The notes under the pieces were generated by a model that was not told the origin of the DNA, did no database searches, and saw nothing but the letters and a program-made list of their open reading frames with translations. Of a stretch of 38,011 nt of DNA, positions 8,927 to 17,879 are shown piece by piece. The DNA is from a virus, in IMG/VR virus record IMGVR_UViG_3300008107_000145, positions 1 to 38,011 of that record. One strand, given 5' to 3'. A program made the position numbers and the translations under genes. The number at the start of each line of letters is the position of its first letter. The stretch's first letter is position 1.

Positions 8927-9151
8927 ATGCAAATAAAAGACTCAAACGATCTGCTTGGCTTTTTGGTATCGCAAGCCGACACGGGAAACAAGCAATGGTT
9001 TGGGTTTTTGCAACAAAAGATTATCGGCATTACGCTGGCGCACCAGATTGCCGCCAACCATGCGGATAAGTTAACACCATCCCAAATTGTTGATTATGTA
9101 ATTGAACTTAACAACGAATTATTCCAACGGGTGATTAGCAAGAAGGCTTGA
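8927..9151 (+). CDS. Hypothetical helical protein in tail operon
   Basis: This 74-aa protein (MQIKDSNDLLGFLVSQADT) starts immediately after the previous stop and ends one base before the next ATG. It is predicted to be helical, with no membrane segment or known motif. A second frame over the same bases looks less protein-like. Position between tube and gp10-like genes suggests a tail-assembly accessory, but no function can be assigned. Confidence 0.6.
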   Translation: MQIKDSNDLLGFLVSQADTGNKQWFGFLQQKIIGITLAHQIAANHADKLTPSQIVDYVIELNNELFQRVISKKA

Positions 9152-9152
9152 T

Positions 9153-9719
9153 ATGGCTACTTACAGTAAAGTTGAGGTAACTGGACTGAGTGAAGCATTA
9201 GCCGTATTTGATGAATTAGCAGATGAAATAGGCGATAAAAAGGCAACCAGCAAAGTGCTAGTGCCAGCCGCACGGGAAGCCATGAAACCCGTTCTAGCAA
9301 CTGCAAAACTACTAGCCCCTAAAGACACAGGCGATCTTGCTAGAACATTGCAGATTGAAGCGCGTAGACCTAACAAACGTGACCAGCGTTCTAAGTATGC
9401 AAGCCAGACTGATACTGTCATTGCTCTGGTGACAACTAAAGCCTTTCCTAAAAAGAAACGCCAACAGTTTTATGCAGAAAATGCTTCTTTGTATGCGTCT
9501 GATAAAACGGCTTATAGAAAGAAGTTTAAAGAATATGCCGCATCTTTAAACATTCCTTATGACGCTAGGGCTATTGCACAGGAATTTGGTTCTGCTCACA
9601 ATGGCGCACATCCATTTATGCGACCAGCATTAGAAACAAATGCAACTGCCGTGGCTAACAAACTTGGTGAGATAATCGGAAGGCGCGTTGAGCAATTCAG
9701 GGCGAAAAACATTAAATGA
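9153..9719 (+). CDS. HK97 gp10-like tail completion/minor tail protein
   Basis: This 188-aa protein starts with VTGLSEALAVFDELAD, continues through APKDTGDLARTL near residue 52, and closes with GAHPFMRPALETN near residue 150. These are hallmarks of the HK97 gp10 family. The family helps complete the head-tail junction and usually lies before the tube gene; here it lies after it. A lysine/arginine-rich insertion (about residues 70-130) separates the two hallmarks. Confidence 0.83.
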   Translation: MATYSKVEVTGLSEALAVFDELADEIGDKKATSKVLVPAAREAMKPVLATAKLLAPKDTGDLARTLQIEARRPNKRDQRSKYASQTDTVIALVTTKAFPKKKRQQFYAENASLYASDKTAYRKKFKEYAASLNIPYDARAIAQEFGSAHNGAHPFMRPALETNATAVANKLGEIIGRRVEQFRAKNIK

Positions 9720-9731
9720 TAGGTAAAAGAC

Positions 9732-10214
9732 ATGACAAAACTAGCATCACTTCTTGGCTCTCAATATGAGGGCAAACGCAAAGGCTTATTTATTCGCCAG
9801 TTTGAACTAGGCGGTTATAACTTTAAAGTCAGAGTGCCAACTTTGGCTGAATCGGATGCCATGTATGAGCGCATTCAGAATCCCAAAGAAGAAGATATTG
9901 CGGTGGTCTATGATCAGATCGCCAAACCTTTGGAACAATACAAAGACCAAGAAACTGAAGAATTTAAGTTTGTTGATAACGACATTTTGGTAAATGGTCG
10001 GTCTATGCGCGAGACTGCCAAACTAAAGTTAATGACCCAGAACCGCATAACTGAATTTATTAAGTTGCTTATTCCAGAAAACGAAGCCGATTCATTAGCC
10101 GACTTAACTTATGAAGAAGTAGAAGCGGAATTTCCAATGACTGTGCAGATCACTTTAATTGAAAAGATTTCAGAAGCGATTAGTCCAACCTATAAGGAAT
10201 CAAGGGGAAACTGA
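9732..10214 (+). CDS. Tail assembly chaperone (lambda G-like, zero-frame product)
   Basis: This 160-aa acidic, helical protein lies just before the tape measure, where lambda has gpG. It ends with GGA AAC TGA, in which the last two codons complete a G GGA AAC slippery heptamer. The downstream frame lacks a good start and lies in the -1 frame, as in lambda G/GT. The short form would coat the tape measure during tail assembly, and the frameshifted form would recruit tube subunits. The chaperone role is inferred from position and the frameshift arrangement. Confidence 0.82.
   Translation: MTKLASLLGSQYEGKRKGLFIRQFELGGYNFKVRVPTLAESDAMYERIQNPKEEDIAVVYDQIAKPLEQYKDQETEEFKFVDNDILVNGRSMRETAKLKLMTQNRITEFIKLLIPENEADSLADLTYEEVEAEFPMTVQITLIEKISEAISPTYKESRGN
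10205..10211 (+). promoter_or_regulatory. Programmed -1 ribosomal frameshift site (GGGAAAC)
   Basis: Read in the frame of the upstream gene, the bases are G GGA AAC followed at once by TGA. This is an exact X XXY YYZ heptamer. After a one-base backward slip the ribosome reads CTG ATT GGC TCA and continues in the downstream frame to 10570, giving a fusion of about 279 residues. Confidence 0.82.
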
Positions 10215-10570
10215 TTGGCTCATTGAAGAAACAAGTTGAAGTCGCAATGATCTTCAATGGGCATACACATGATTCACTTGCAGACATAGACGATATAACA
10301 ATGGCACAAATTCAAACAATGTATGCAGACGGGTTGATTGGCAATCGTGGGACATTGGAAGTTTTGGGGTCGTTAACGGCTGGCGTGTTTAATTACATGA
10401 GACAGGCAAATTCCAGACCTTATAAACTAGCCAACATTTTGGGTAGCGCGTATGATTACATCTACCCGCCACAGAGCGAACAAGATAAGAAAGCCGCAGT
10501 AAATAATAGTCTTCTGGCGTTTATGACCCAAGCCCCAGATTTCAAACAGGATAGGTTCAAGCATGGCTAA
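10211..10570 (+). CDS. Frameshift extension of the tail chaperone (lambda T-like)
   Basis: This segment is probably read only as the C-terminal part of the 9732-10570 fusion, as lambda T is in gpGT. Its only nearby starts are an in-frame TTG at 10223 or an ATT overlapping the previous stop, both poorly placed. From 10223 the independent product would be 115 aa. It contains IFNGHTHDSLADIDDITMAQ followed by a helical region and overlaps the tape-measure start by 8 bases. Confidence 0.78.
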   Translation: MIGSLKKQVEVAMIFNGHTHDSLADIDDITMAQIQTMYADGLIGNRGTLEVLGSLTAGVFNYMRQANSRPYKLANILGSAYDYIYPPQSEQDKKAAVNNSLLAFMTQAPDFKQDRFKHG

Positions 10571-12509
10571 TACGATTGCTAGACTAGGTGTAAGACTTGG
10601 CATAGATAGCGCGGAGTTTTCCAAAGGCATAGAAGCCGCCAAAAAAGACCTCGCATCATTTGCGTCAGAAGCAAAAAATTATGCATTAGTAGGCGCAACT
10701 GCATTTGCCGCAATGACCTACAAAGCATTGGCATTTGCCGATTCAATAGCAGATGTTGCCAAAGCCAATGACATTGCTATCACCACAGTTTTAAAGTTAG
10801 GCGAAGCATTAGCGCAAAATGGTGGTGATGCAGAAAATGCTGGAAAAATATTAAATGCTTTTACAACATTTGTAGACAAAGCGGCTACTGGTTCTTTTGA
10901 AGCACAGCAAGCATTTAAAGAAGTTGGAATAAGTCTCAAAGATTTAGGCACTTTGAGCATGGAAGAATTGTTTGCTAGAACATTAAAAGGTCTAAAAGAA
11001 ATACCAGACCAATTAACACGACAAGCAAGGTCTTACGAAATACTTGGTAGAGCAATGAAAGGCGCAGAAGTTGCTGGCGTTGCTGATGACATGGAAAAAA
11101 CTAGCCATGTATCAAAAGAACAAGCAAAGAGCATTGAAGATGCCGCTAAAGCATGGGATATGTTGCATAAGATTACGCATGAAGTATTAGTAACTTTTAC
11201 TGCTTTTGTTGGAACGCCAGCATTAAAGTTTACGCAATGGCTTGAATCCTCATTACATGAGATAGACAAACTTTCAGATGCGTTTACGAATTTAGGTCGC
11301 AACATGAAAATGTTGATGGACTTTTCTTCTGCATTTGGCTTTGCTATGTTTGGTGCAAACTCAGAAAAATTAAAACAGTTTAATGATGAATACGCTAAAT
11401 TTAAAAGAATACAGGAATTAGGTAAATTTGATTCTGGCTCTGGTGATGGTTGGGATGCTACTAAAGCAGATGGTTCACAAAAAAGAAAAACAAAAGAAGG
11501 CAAAGACCCAGAAGCCGCTAAAGCAGAAGCATTAAGACTAAAGCAACTTCAATTTAATATTCAGCAACGCCAAAAAGAAGGTAAAGAAATTGCTGATAAT
11601 AATAGACGCATACAAGAAGCCTATACCTCAGAAAGTATTAGGCAAGATAACCTTGCTAGATCATTAAAAGATGAACAAGAAAGATTTGCATTAGGTTTGC
11701 AATTTAGACACATGAGGGTCGAAGATATTCAACTTAGTATAGATTTATTAGATATAGAACAAAGACGCAACGCCACTATTAGAGAAATAAGATTAAATAC
11801 TGATTTAAACCTAGACGCACAAAACGATCTTATAGATAGAGAAAACAGATTAGCCACAGAAGCAGAGCGTTTTGCAAGAGCAAGAAAAAATGTAGCAATG
11901 GAAATGCGAGAAGCCTCAGTAGGAGAGGGTTTTAATAAAGCAATGGAACAGTATTTCATAAATGCAAAAACGCAAATGGAAAATGGTGGACAAATGTTTC
12001 AAGCAGTAATTGGAAACATGGAAGCGGCTTTAGATAGGTTTGCTAGAACAGGAAAATTATCTTTTAAGGATTTAGCACGAAGCATTATGCAAGATATGTT
12101 TGCTATACATTTAAAAGCGCAAGCCTTGCAAATATTTAAAGGTATAAGTAATGCATACACAGGGAATGCAACTTCAAATTTATTTCAAGGTAGTGCAAAT
12201 TATTCTGGTGGCTTTGGAGGTTATGCGGCTGAAGGCGGGGATATATCCGCAAACAAAACTTACGTTGTGGGCGAGCGTGGTCCAGAATTGTTTGTGCCGA
12301 AATCATCTGGCACAGTCATTCCAAACAATATGCTTGGGTCAATGGGTAGCAATCAGGCAAGCGTTGTTTACAATGGTCCATACATAAACAACATGAATGC
12401 AATAGATACAAGAACATTTGAAGATTATTTATACGCTAGTAACAAAGCGGTGTGGTCTGCTAACCAATACGCAAACAAATCACTTGCTATTGGACAGGGG
12501 AGAACGTAA
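10563..12509 (+). CDS. Tail tape measure protein
   Basis: This 648-aa protein sets tail length. The N-terminus (ARLGVRLGIDSAEFSKGIEAAK) is the usual tape-measure opening. An Ala-rich, partly hydrophobic stretch is followed by long charged coiled coil (about residues 320-460). FARTGKLSFKDLARSIMQDMF (about 495) resembles the lambda gpH-like C-terminal region, and the VVGERGPELFVPKSSG motif near 575 is typical of phage tape measures. At about 0.15 nm per residue, the length predicts a tail near 95-100 nm. Confidence 0.94.
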   Translation: MANTIARLGVRLGIDSAEFSKGIEAAKKDLASFASEAKNYALVGATAFAAMTYKALAFADSIADVAKANDIAITTVLKLGEALAQNGGDAENAGKILNAFTTFVDKAATGSFEAQQAFKEVGISLKDLGTLSMEELFARTLKGLKEIPDQLTRQARSYEILGRAMKGAEVAGVADDMEKTSHVSKEQAKSIEDAAKAWDMLHKITHEVLVTFTAFVGTPALKFTQWLESSLHEIDKLSDAFTNLGRNMKMLMDFSSAFGFAMFGANSEKLKQFNDEYAKFKRIQELGKFDSGSGDGWDATKADGSQKRKTKEGKDPEAAKAEALRLKQLQFNIQQRQKEGKEIADNNRRIQEAYTSESIRQDNLARSLKDEQERFALGLQFRHMRVEDIQLSIDLLDIEQRRNATIREIRLNTDLNLDAQNDLIDRENRLATEAERFARARKNVAMEMREASVGEGFNKAMEQYFINAKTQMENGGQMFQAVIGNMEAALDRFARTGKLSFKDLARSIMQDMFAIHLKAQALQIFKGISNAYTGNATSNLFQGSANYSGGFGGYAAEGGDISANKTYVVGERGPELFVPKSSGTVIPNNMLGSMGSNQASVVYNGPYINNMNAIDTRTFEDYLYASNKAVWSANQYANKSLAIGQGRT

Positions 12510-13156
12510 TGTCATTTCAAACAATAATAAACATTCAGCAAAGAATGAATGTAAACAATCGTAGGGTTGTGGGTCAGCAAGTTAGTCGTGGGGGTTATGT
12601 AACAACCGCACAGTATTTAACTGCCGTGCCTTGGGTGTTTACAGTTCAACCTCACGCCTTTTTATACTATCCGCAAGTGCGTGATGTAATACAGTCAATA
12701 GACAACGCAGACAGACAAAACCCACAAAACATAACTTTTAACACAGACACACTTTCATGGTTTACTGCATACCAAGGAAATCTTACAACGGGACAAGCAA
12801 ATGCTTTAACGCTATCTGCTGTACCAGCCGCAAACTCGCAAACGATTAGCGTAGGAAATTTGCCATCGGTAGGCTCTACAGTAATAATTTTTAAGGCGGG
12901 AGATTTTTTACAACTTGGCTCATATGTTTATAAAGTAACGGCAGAAGTTTTGCGTGGGGCAACATCTACAGTATCAGTAAATTTGCATAGACCCGTAATA
13001 GGAACGCCAACAGTAGGAACATTAACAGCCGTTGGTAGTGCGGTTGTTTTCCCTGTAGTAGCAGAAGTATGCCCAACATATACGCTTAATCCTATGACTA
13101 ATGGCGCGTTTGTTGAATGGACAGGAGAATTTGTGTTTAGGGAATACATAATATGA
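12509..13156 (+). CDS. Minor tail protein (distal tail-like)
   Basis: This 215-aa beta-rich protein directly follows the tape measure, with its start overlapping the tape-measure stop. In lambda-like phages this slot holds gpM or a distal tail protein at the tail tip. Residues about 95-190 contain repeated strand patterns (GDFLQLGSYVYKVTAEVLRG), which may be a small beta-barrel domain. The final GAFVEWTGEFVFREYII resembles the closing strands of tail-tip proteins. Role is mainly positional. Confidence 0.65.
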   Translation: MSFQTIINIQQRMNVNNRRVVGQQVSRGGYVTTAQYLTAVPWVFTVQPHAFLYYPQVRDVIQSIDNADRQNPQNITFNTDTLSWFTAYQGNLTTGQANALTLSAVPAANSQTISVGNLPSVGSTVIIFKAGDFLQLGSYVYKVTAEVLRGATSTVSVNLHRPVIGTPTVGTLTAVGSAVVFPVVAEVCPTYTLNPMTNGAFVEWTGEFVFREYII

Positions 13157-13779
13157 CAACTATTAATGCAGTAACAAGTCCATCTATACGTCATGCCGAA
13201 TTTGTAAAACTTAGCATTGGAACATTAGGCTCTCCAACAACTGTGTATGCATTTTGTAATGCTGGTGCGGCTATTACTGTAGACGGCACTTCCTATACTA
13301 ATCTTGGTTCTTTGCTTGGTGTGGGTGATGTGCAAAGAGACATTAAGGCTACAAGTGACGATATGACTGTTACTCTTACAGGCATAGACCCAGCCAATGT
13401 TGCTTTGGTTTTATCGGCAAATATTAAAGGCTCTATAGTAGAAATATTTAGGGGATTTTTAGACACTAATAATCAAATAATTACTACGCCTACGCAACAA
13501 TTTTTTAAACGCTATCAGGGCATCATAAGCAACGTAAGTATTAATGAATCTTTTGATATTAAATTAAGAACACGCATAGCAACTTGTTCTATATCATCAT
13601 CAAGCATGAGGAGAGTTTTAGATAATAGATTGGCTGGAGTGATTACAAATCAAAATTCATGGCAAACTTTTTATCCTAACGACACTAGCATGAATAGAGT
13701 GGAAGTTATACAAAGTACGTTCTTTGATTTTGGTGCGCCCGTTAAACAACAAACACAAACAAACGCTAGTGCAGAATGA
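13153..13779 (+). CDS. Minor tail protein (gpL/DUF2163-like)
   Basis: This 208-aa protein follows the distal-tail-like gene with a 4-base overlap. The opening FVKLSIGTLGSPTTVYAF with GTSYTNLGSLLGV, a central GIDPANVALVLSANIKGSIVEIF and RGFLD region, and a late segment with VLDNRLAGV recall phage baseplate/tail-tip proteins of the DUF2163 or gpL type. No cysteine cluster like lambda gpL's iron-sulphur site is visible. The role is inferred from order. Confidence 0.6.
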   Translation: MTTINAVTSPSIRHAEFVKLSIGTLGSPTTVYAFCNAGAAITVDGTSYTNLGSLLGVGDVQRDIKATSDDMTVTLTGIDPANVALVLSANIKGSIVEIFRGFLDTNNQIITTPTQQFFKRYQGIISNVSINESFDIKLRTRIATCSISSSSMRRVLDNRLAGVITNQNSWQTFYPNDTSMNRVEVIQSTFFDFGAPVKQQTQTNASAE

Positions 13780-14240
13780 TAAGAAAAGCAACAAAATATG
13801 ATTTGCCTTGTCTTGTAGAAATGATGCGTCATTATGCAAATGAATCGCCAACACAAGCACAAAACAATTCAAAACAAAACAACGCTACTTATGTGCAAGA
13901 TTTATTTTTTTCCTTAATTGTAGGAAAGGGCTTTATTCTTGTAGATGAAAACCTAAATGGTTTTATAGCCGCAATAAAAATAAAAAACATATGGCGACCT
14001 ACTGTGTACGAGTTACATGAATTAGCGTGGTGGGTAAAGCCAGAAAAAAGGAATACAACATTAGGCGGCAGATTGTGGACTACATTTAATGAAACTGCTC
14101 ATGCAATGCTAGAACAAAAAGAAATAGATATGATTTGTTGCACAAAGATGGCAACAAGCCCAACTATTAATTACGAAAAACGCGGCTATAAATATCTGGA
14201 AACCAGATACTTTAAGGATGAACTATGCCAGCAACTCTAA
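13776..14240 (+). CDS. GNAT-family acetyltransferase-like protein in the tail operon
   Basis: This 154-aa protein begins with the GNAT pattern IRKATKYDLPCLVEMM and has a GFILVDENLNGFIAAI strand pair. A region ELAWWVKPEKRNTTLGGRLW lies where the acetyl-CoA pyrophosphate-binding loop (R-x-x-G-x-G/A in classical members) would be, but the loop is degenerate. It ends with MATSPTINYEKRGYKYLETRYFKD, the usual closing motif around the YEKRGY turn. It lies between tip genes and overlaps the J-like gene by 16 bases. The substrate is unknown; a virion protein or host target is possible. Confidence 0.72.
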   Translation: MIRKATKYDLPCLVEMMRHYANESPTQAQNNSKQNNATYVQDLFFSLIVGKGFILVDENLNGFIAAIKIKNIWRPTVYELHELAWWVKPEKRNTTLGGRLWTTFNETAHAMLEQKEIDMICCTKMATSPTINYEKRGYKYLETRYFKDELCQQL

Positions 14241-17200
14241 TAGCGTATGCCGCAACAATTACTATTGAACAAATCATAGTTTCATTTGTTGTTAACTACG
14301 CTTTGTCGTATGTTATGAATGCAATATTTGCAGAAGGTGGTGGCGCAGTACCGCCAGAACCAACCGATCAAGGCACTAGGCAACAGATACCTCCATCAAC
14401 TGCAAACACAATCCCAATCGTTTATGGCAAAGCATATTTAGGCGGCACATTCGTAGATGCGGCATTAACTACCGATCAAAAGGTTATGTATTATGTTTTG
14501 GCTGTAAGTAGCATTTCGCCAACTGGAACATTTACATACGACACATCTGATATGTATTTTGGCGATAGAAAAATTGCTTTTGCTGGTGCGGGTAATCCAG
14601 CAGTCGCAAGTCTTGCAGATCAAGCAATACCGCCAAATGTAGACACAACAATTGCTGGCAATTTAGAAATCTATTTGTATACATCTACTACTGCTGGCGT
14701 AGTTAGTGGGGCAAATACTGCTTTGATGCCGTGGGATGTTATGGGCGCGTCATCAGGATTAGAAGCAAGTCTAAGATGGTCAAGCACTAACAGAAATATG
14801 AATGGGTTGGCTTTTGCTATTATTAAACTTACATATAACAGAGAAGCAAATACAACACAACTTACGCCCGTGACATTTAACGTCACACAAAACCTCAATG
14901 GACTTAATAGAGCAAGACCAGCCGATTGCTGGTATGACTATTTAACTAATTCAGTTTACGGAGGTGCAGTAGATGCAACTTATGTTGATACAACAACTAG
15001 AGATGCATTAAACACATACTCTGATGAACTTATTACATACATTCCAAGCGGTGGCGGTAGTGCAACGCAACGCAGATACACTATTAATGGAGTAGTAAAT
15101 GCTGGTCAGAATGTTTTATCAAATCTTAGCAAAATACTTGTATCGTGTGATTCATGGATGGCGTATAACCCGCCTAATGGAAAATGGTCAATCGTAATCA
15201 ATAAGGCGGAAACAACCTCTTATTATTTTGACGATACAAATATTATTGGTGAAATACAAGTTAGTTGTATTGACATAGCAAGTTCAATAAATAAAGTAGA
15301 AGCCAAGTTTCCAAACAAAGATAACAAAGATCAATACGCCTATGTAAATGTGGAAACACCAGTTGGGCTTTTGTATCCTAATGAACCAGTTAATAAATAT
15401 TCTTTAACATTAGATTATGTAAACAACAACATACAAGCAACGTATTTAGCAAATCGTATGCTTGAGCAAGCAAGAGAAGATTTAATTGTTAATTTTTCTA
15501 CAACGTATTACGGCATACAAGTTGACGCGGGCAATGTAATTGCTGTAACTAATAGCGGCTATGGTTGGAATAATAAATTATTCCGCGTAATGAAAGTAAA
15601 TGAAATAGCCTTAGAAGATGGAACGCTTGGTGCAAAACTAGAATTGAATGAATACAATGCACAAGTTTTTGATGATATAAGCATTACGGCATTTAGCCCC
15701 GCGCCTAATAGCGGGTTGCCATCACCAATTTATTTTTCTGCGTTAACCGCGCCAACTGTAACTTCGTCTGCACCAAGTGCAACTGTTCCAACATTTAATG
15801 TGCAAGTAACAATACCTACAACGGGTCGAGTTACTTTTATTAATCTTTTCTACACAACATCTGCAACGCCTACGGCATCAGATTGGGCAAGCCTAGCCAC
15901 ATTTGAAAATCCAAGTTCTTTGCCGTTTACAAATGCAACAACTGTTAATTTCTTAAACAATTCATTGCCATCAGGAAATTATTACTTTGGATACCTAGTC
16001 GGCAACGATATAAGCCAATCAGCAATTAGTAGTTTAAGTAGCGTCTTTGCATGGTCACCCGTAGGCGCGGGATTGCAAGTTGCTACTGTATCTTTGTATC
16101 AATGGCTTGCAACAACACCAGCATCTCCAACGGGCAATTCAACTTATACATGGGCTACTGTTACAAATAGCGCATACACAGCCGCAGATGGATGGGAAGT
16201 TGCAATACCAACAAACCCTTTAACTGCGGGTTACAAATTATGGTCAGCAACTAAAAACATAAGTGCGGCAGTAGGAACAGCAACTACAACTATAAATTGG
16301 ACAACTGGTTCTACTTTGGCGGCATTGTCTATAAACGGGTCGCAAGGTACGTCTTCGCGTATTTGTTTTGCAAGAGTACCAAGTAATCCAACGCCAGTAA
16401 GCGGAACGATTACAACAAGTGGCGGGGCATCTTTCCCTGGTGGCGCAGAATCATTGGCAACAAGGGGATTTACCACCACATGGGTGGCAAGCGACCCAGA
16501 CCCCTCAAGTACCAATTCCCTATTTCAATCAGAGGGCTTATACAACCCAGCAACAAACACTACGGCATGGTCTACGCCATACATCAGTAGTTTAAAAGTT
16601 GGCACATTGTCAGCAATTACAGCAGACATGGGAACGCTTACTGCGGGTGAAATTATTGTTGGTACATCTCCAGCAGTAAGTGGCAACACAATGACGGGTA
16701 CGGGTACGCATTTGTATAGCAATGGAAGATTTGTTATGGGTAACGCCACAACAAACATAACATTTAATGGAACAAATGCATATCTAAATGGCTTTACATC
16801 ATTAGCACAAATATATGGCTCATCAACAACAACAGAATATTGGACTGCAAACACTCAAATTTATGATCAATACACAAGCCCAGTAACTATTACAAACTCT
16901 GGGTCAAGTGGCTTTGATAGCACTAAGCCCATATTTTTATTGTTAACTACGCAACTTGGTTTAGGTTGCACTACTGCTGGTAATAGCGCACCTCCAGCAC
17001 TTGTCGTACAACAAGCATACATAGAATATTCTTACTCAACTAATAATGGTTCAACTTATACGGCATATACAACATTTGGTTATCCAGCCAGAATTAAGTC
17101 TATTTCTGCAAACTACACAACCATATACGGGTTTAATAGAAACTTTATAAATAGTGGTGCATTTAATTTGCAGTTTGATATTGCCGCACAAGCCCCGTCA

Positions 17201-17365
17201 GCAACTAATATTAGATACAGAATATGGCGAAGGTATATTGCCTATGGTGATAATTCAGCAACAACAACTGGTTATTTTGGTGGTGTTGTTATTGCACCTT
17301 CTTTTACAGAAGTTGAAACATACTTTAATGCGGCAACATTAATGATCTTACAAGTAAAGGCATAA
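14225..17365 (+). CDS. Tail tip attachment protein J-like (central fibre/hub)
   Basis: This 1046-aa protein has the lambda gpJ-like hub order: a hydrophobic N-terminus with NTIPIVYGKAYLGG, then NLNGLNRARPADCWYDYLTN, then a beta-rich hub region with LVSCDSWMAYNPPNGKWSIVI (about residues 307-327). Fibronectin-like repeats rich in Ser/Thr follow (about 510-760). A C-terminal section includes GTLSAITADMGTLTAGEIIVG, resembling the interrupted-helix stalk near the end of J-like proteins. It would trigger DNA release and help receptor binding. The variable Ser/Thr-rich C-terminus is probably the host-specific part. Confidence 0.88.
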   Translation: MPATLIAYAATITIEQIIVSFVVNYALSYVMNAIFAEGGGAVPPEPTDQGTRQQIPPSTANTIPIVYGKAYLGGTFVDAALTTDQKVMYYVLAVSSISPTGTFTYDTSDMYFGDRKIAFAGAGNPAVASLADQAIPPNVDTTIAGNLEIYLYTSTTAGVVSGANTALMPWDVMGASSGLEASLRWSSTNRNMNGLAFAIIKLTYNREANTTQLTPVTFNVTQNLNGLNRARPADCWYDYLTNSVYGGAVDATYVDTTTRDALNTYSDELITYIPSGGGSATQRRYTINGVVNAGQNVLSNLSKILVSCDSWMAYNPPNGKWSIVINKAETTSYYFDDTNIIGEIQVSCIDIASSINKVEAKFPNKDNKDQYAYVNVETPVGLLYPNEPVNKYSLTLDYVNNNIQATYLANRMLEQAREDLIVNFSTTYYGIQVDAGNVIAVTNSGYGWNNKLFRVMKVNEIALEDGTLGAKLELNEYNAQVFDDISITAFSPAPNSGLPSPIYFSALTAPTVTSSAPSATVPTFNVQVTIPTTGRVTFINLFYTTSATPTASDWASLATFENPSSLPFTNATTVNFLNNSLPSGNYYFGYLVGNDISQSAISSLSSVFAWSPVGAGLQVATVSLYQWLATTPASPTGNSTYTWATVTNSAYTAADGWEVAIPTNPLTAGYKLWSATKNISAAVGTATTTINWTTGSTLAALSINGSQGTSSRICFARVPSNPTPVSGTITTSGGASFPGGAESLATRGFTTTWVASDPDPSSTNSLFQSEGLYNPATNTTAWSTPYISSLKVGTLSAITADMGTLTAGEIIVGTSPAVSGNTMTGTGTHLYSNGRFVMGNATTNITFNGTNAYLNGFTSLAQIYGSSTTTEYWTANTQIYDQYTSPVTITNSGSSGFDSTKPIFLLLTTQLGLGCTTAGNSAPPALVVQQAYIEYSYSTNNGSTYTAYTTFGYPARIKSISANYTTIYGFNRNFINSGAFNLQFDIAAQAPSATNIRYRIWRRYIAYGDNSATTTGYFGGVVIAPSFTEVETYFNAATLMILQVKA

Positions 17366-17366
17366 G

Positions 17367-17783
17367 ATGAATTACTCAGCACTTGTCTATCCAAAACAAA
17401 CAACAATAAACTTTACGCAACCAGAAATCCCGCAAGGCTATTTGTATGCTTCTTTTCAATCAGTTTCATGGAATTTGTTGAGCGAATTGGAGATTGACAG
17501 GACAGAATTTTGGACAAACGAAACAGGCGAATACACATTAGAGCAAGCAACAGAACTTGCAAACTCAAATGCATCCGCAAGTTTTAATTCGCAAAAAGCA
17601 AAAGCGTTGCTGGCTGAAACCGATTGGTCAGAAATTCCTAGCGTGTCTGCTTTGACAAGTACGCCACGACTTGTTAACACGCAAGAATATATTACATACA
17701 GAGTGGCATTGCGAGAGATTGCAATAAACCCCACGGCTGGCTACATTGCGTTTCCAGTTAAGCCATCCTCTGTTTGGGCTTGA
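17367..17783 (+). CDS. Tail fibre assembly/chaperone-like protein
   Basis: This 138-aa protein has a C-terminal pattern typical of phage fibre chaperones: LLAETDWSEIPSV, then an N, then YRVALREIAINPTAG and FPVKPSSVWA. It starts one base after the J-like gene. Such proteins help trimeric fibres fold. The N-terminal half has no recognised domain. Function is inferred from this C-terminal pattern and the neighbouring fibre genes. Confidence 0.6.
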   Translation: MNYSALVYPKQTTINFTQPEIPQGYLYASFQSVSWNLLSELEIDRTEFWTNETGEYTLEQATELANSNASASFNSQKAKALLAETDWSEIPSVSALTSTPRLVNTQEYITYRVALREIAINPTAGYIAFPVKPSSVWA

Positions 17784-17879
17784 CCGCTAGGTTAAACTAC
17801 GGCACAATACAAACAAGACAAGACATCCGAACCTTGCGAGTACGCGGGGCGCGTCACAACCTGAGAACAGGGAACTGTC
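17784..17879 (+). other. Gene-free GC-rich leader before the fibre genes
   Basis: This 96-base gap separates two tail genes in an otherwise packed operon. It is locally GC-rich around 17837-17855 and contains small inverted repeats, including AGGTT/AACCT spaced about 45 bases apart and ACAG-GGAA-CTGT next to the ribosome-binding site. No clear -10/-35 pair or terminator was found. It may be a leader, promoter or RNA-processing region. Confidence 0.4.

Noticed and set aside
16231-16854. Two long minus-strand open frames lie inside the J-like gene.
   Set aside because: They are hydrophobic shadows of the repeat-rich plus-strand protein and have no independent promoter or family.
17784-17879. 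The GC-rich tail gap was considered as a tRNA gene.
   Set aside because: The paired segments do not make a cloverleaf or anticodon loop and no CCA-end pattern is supported.
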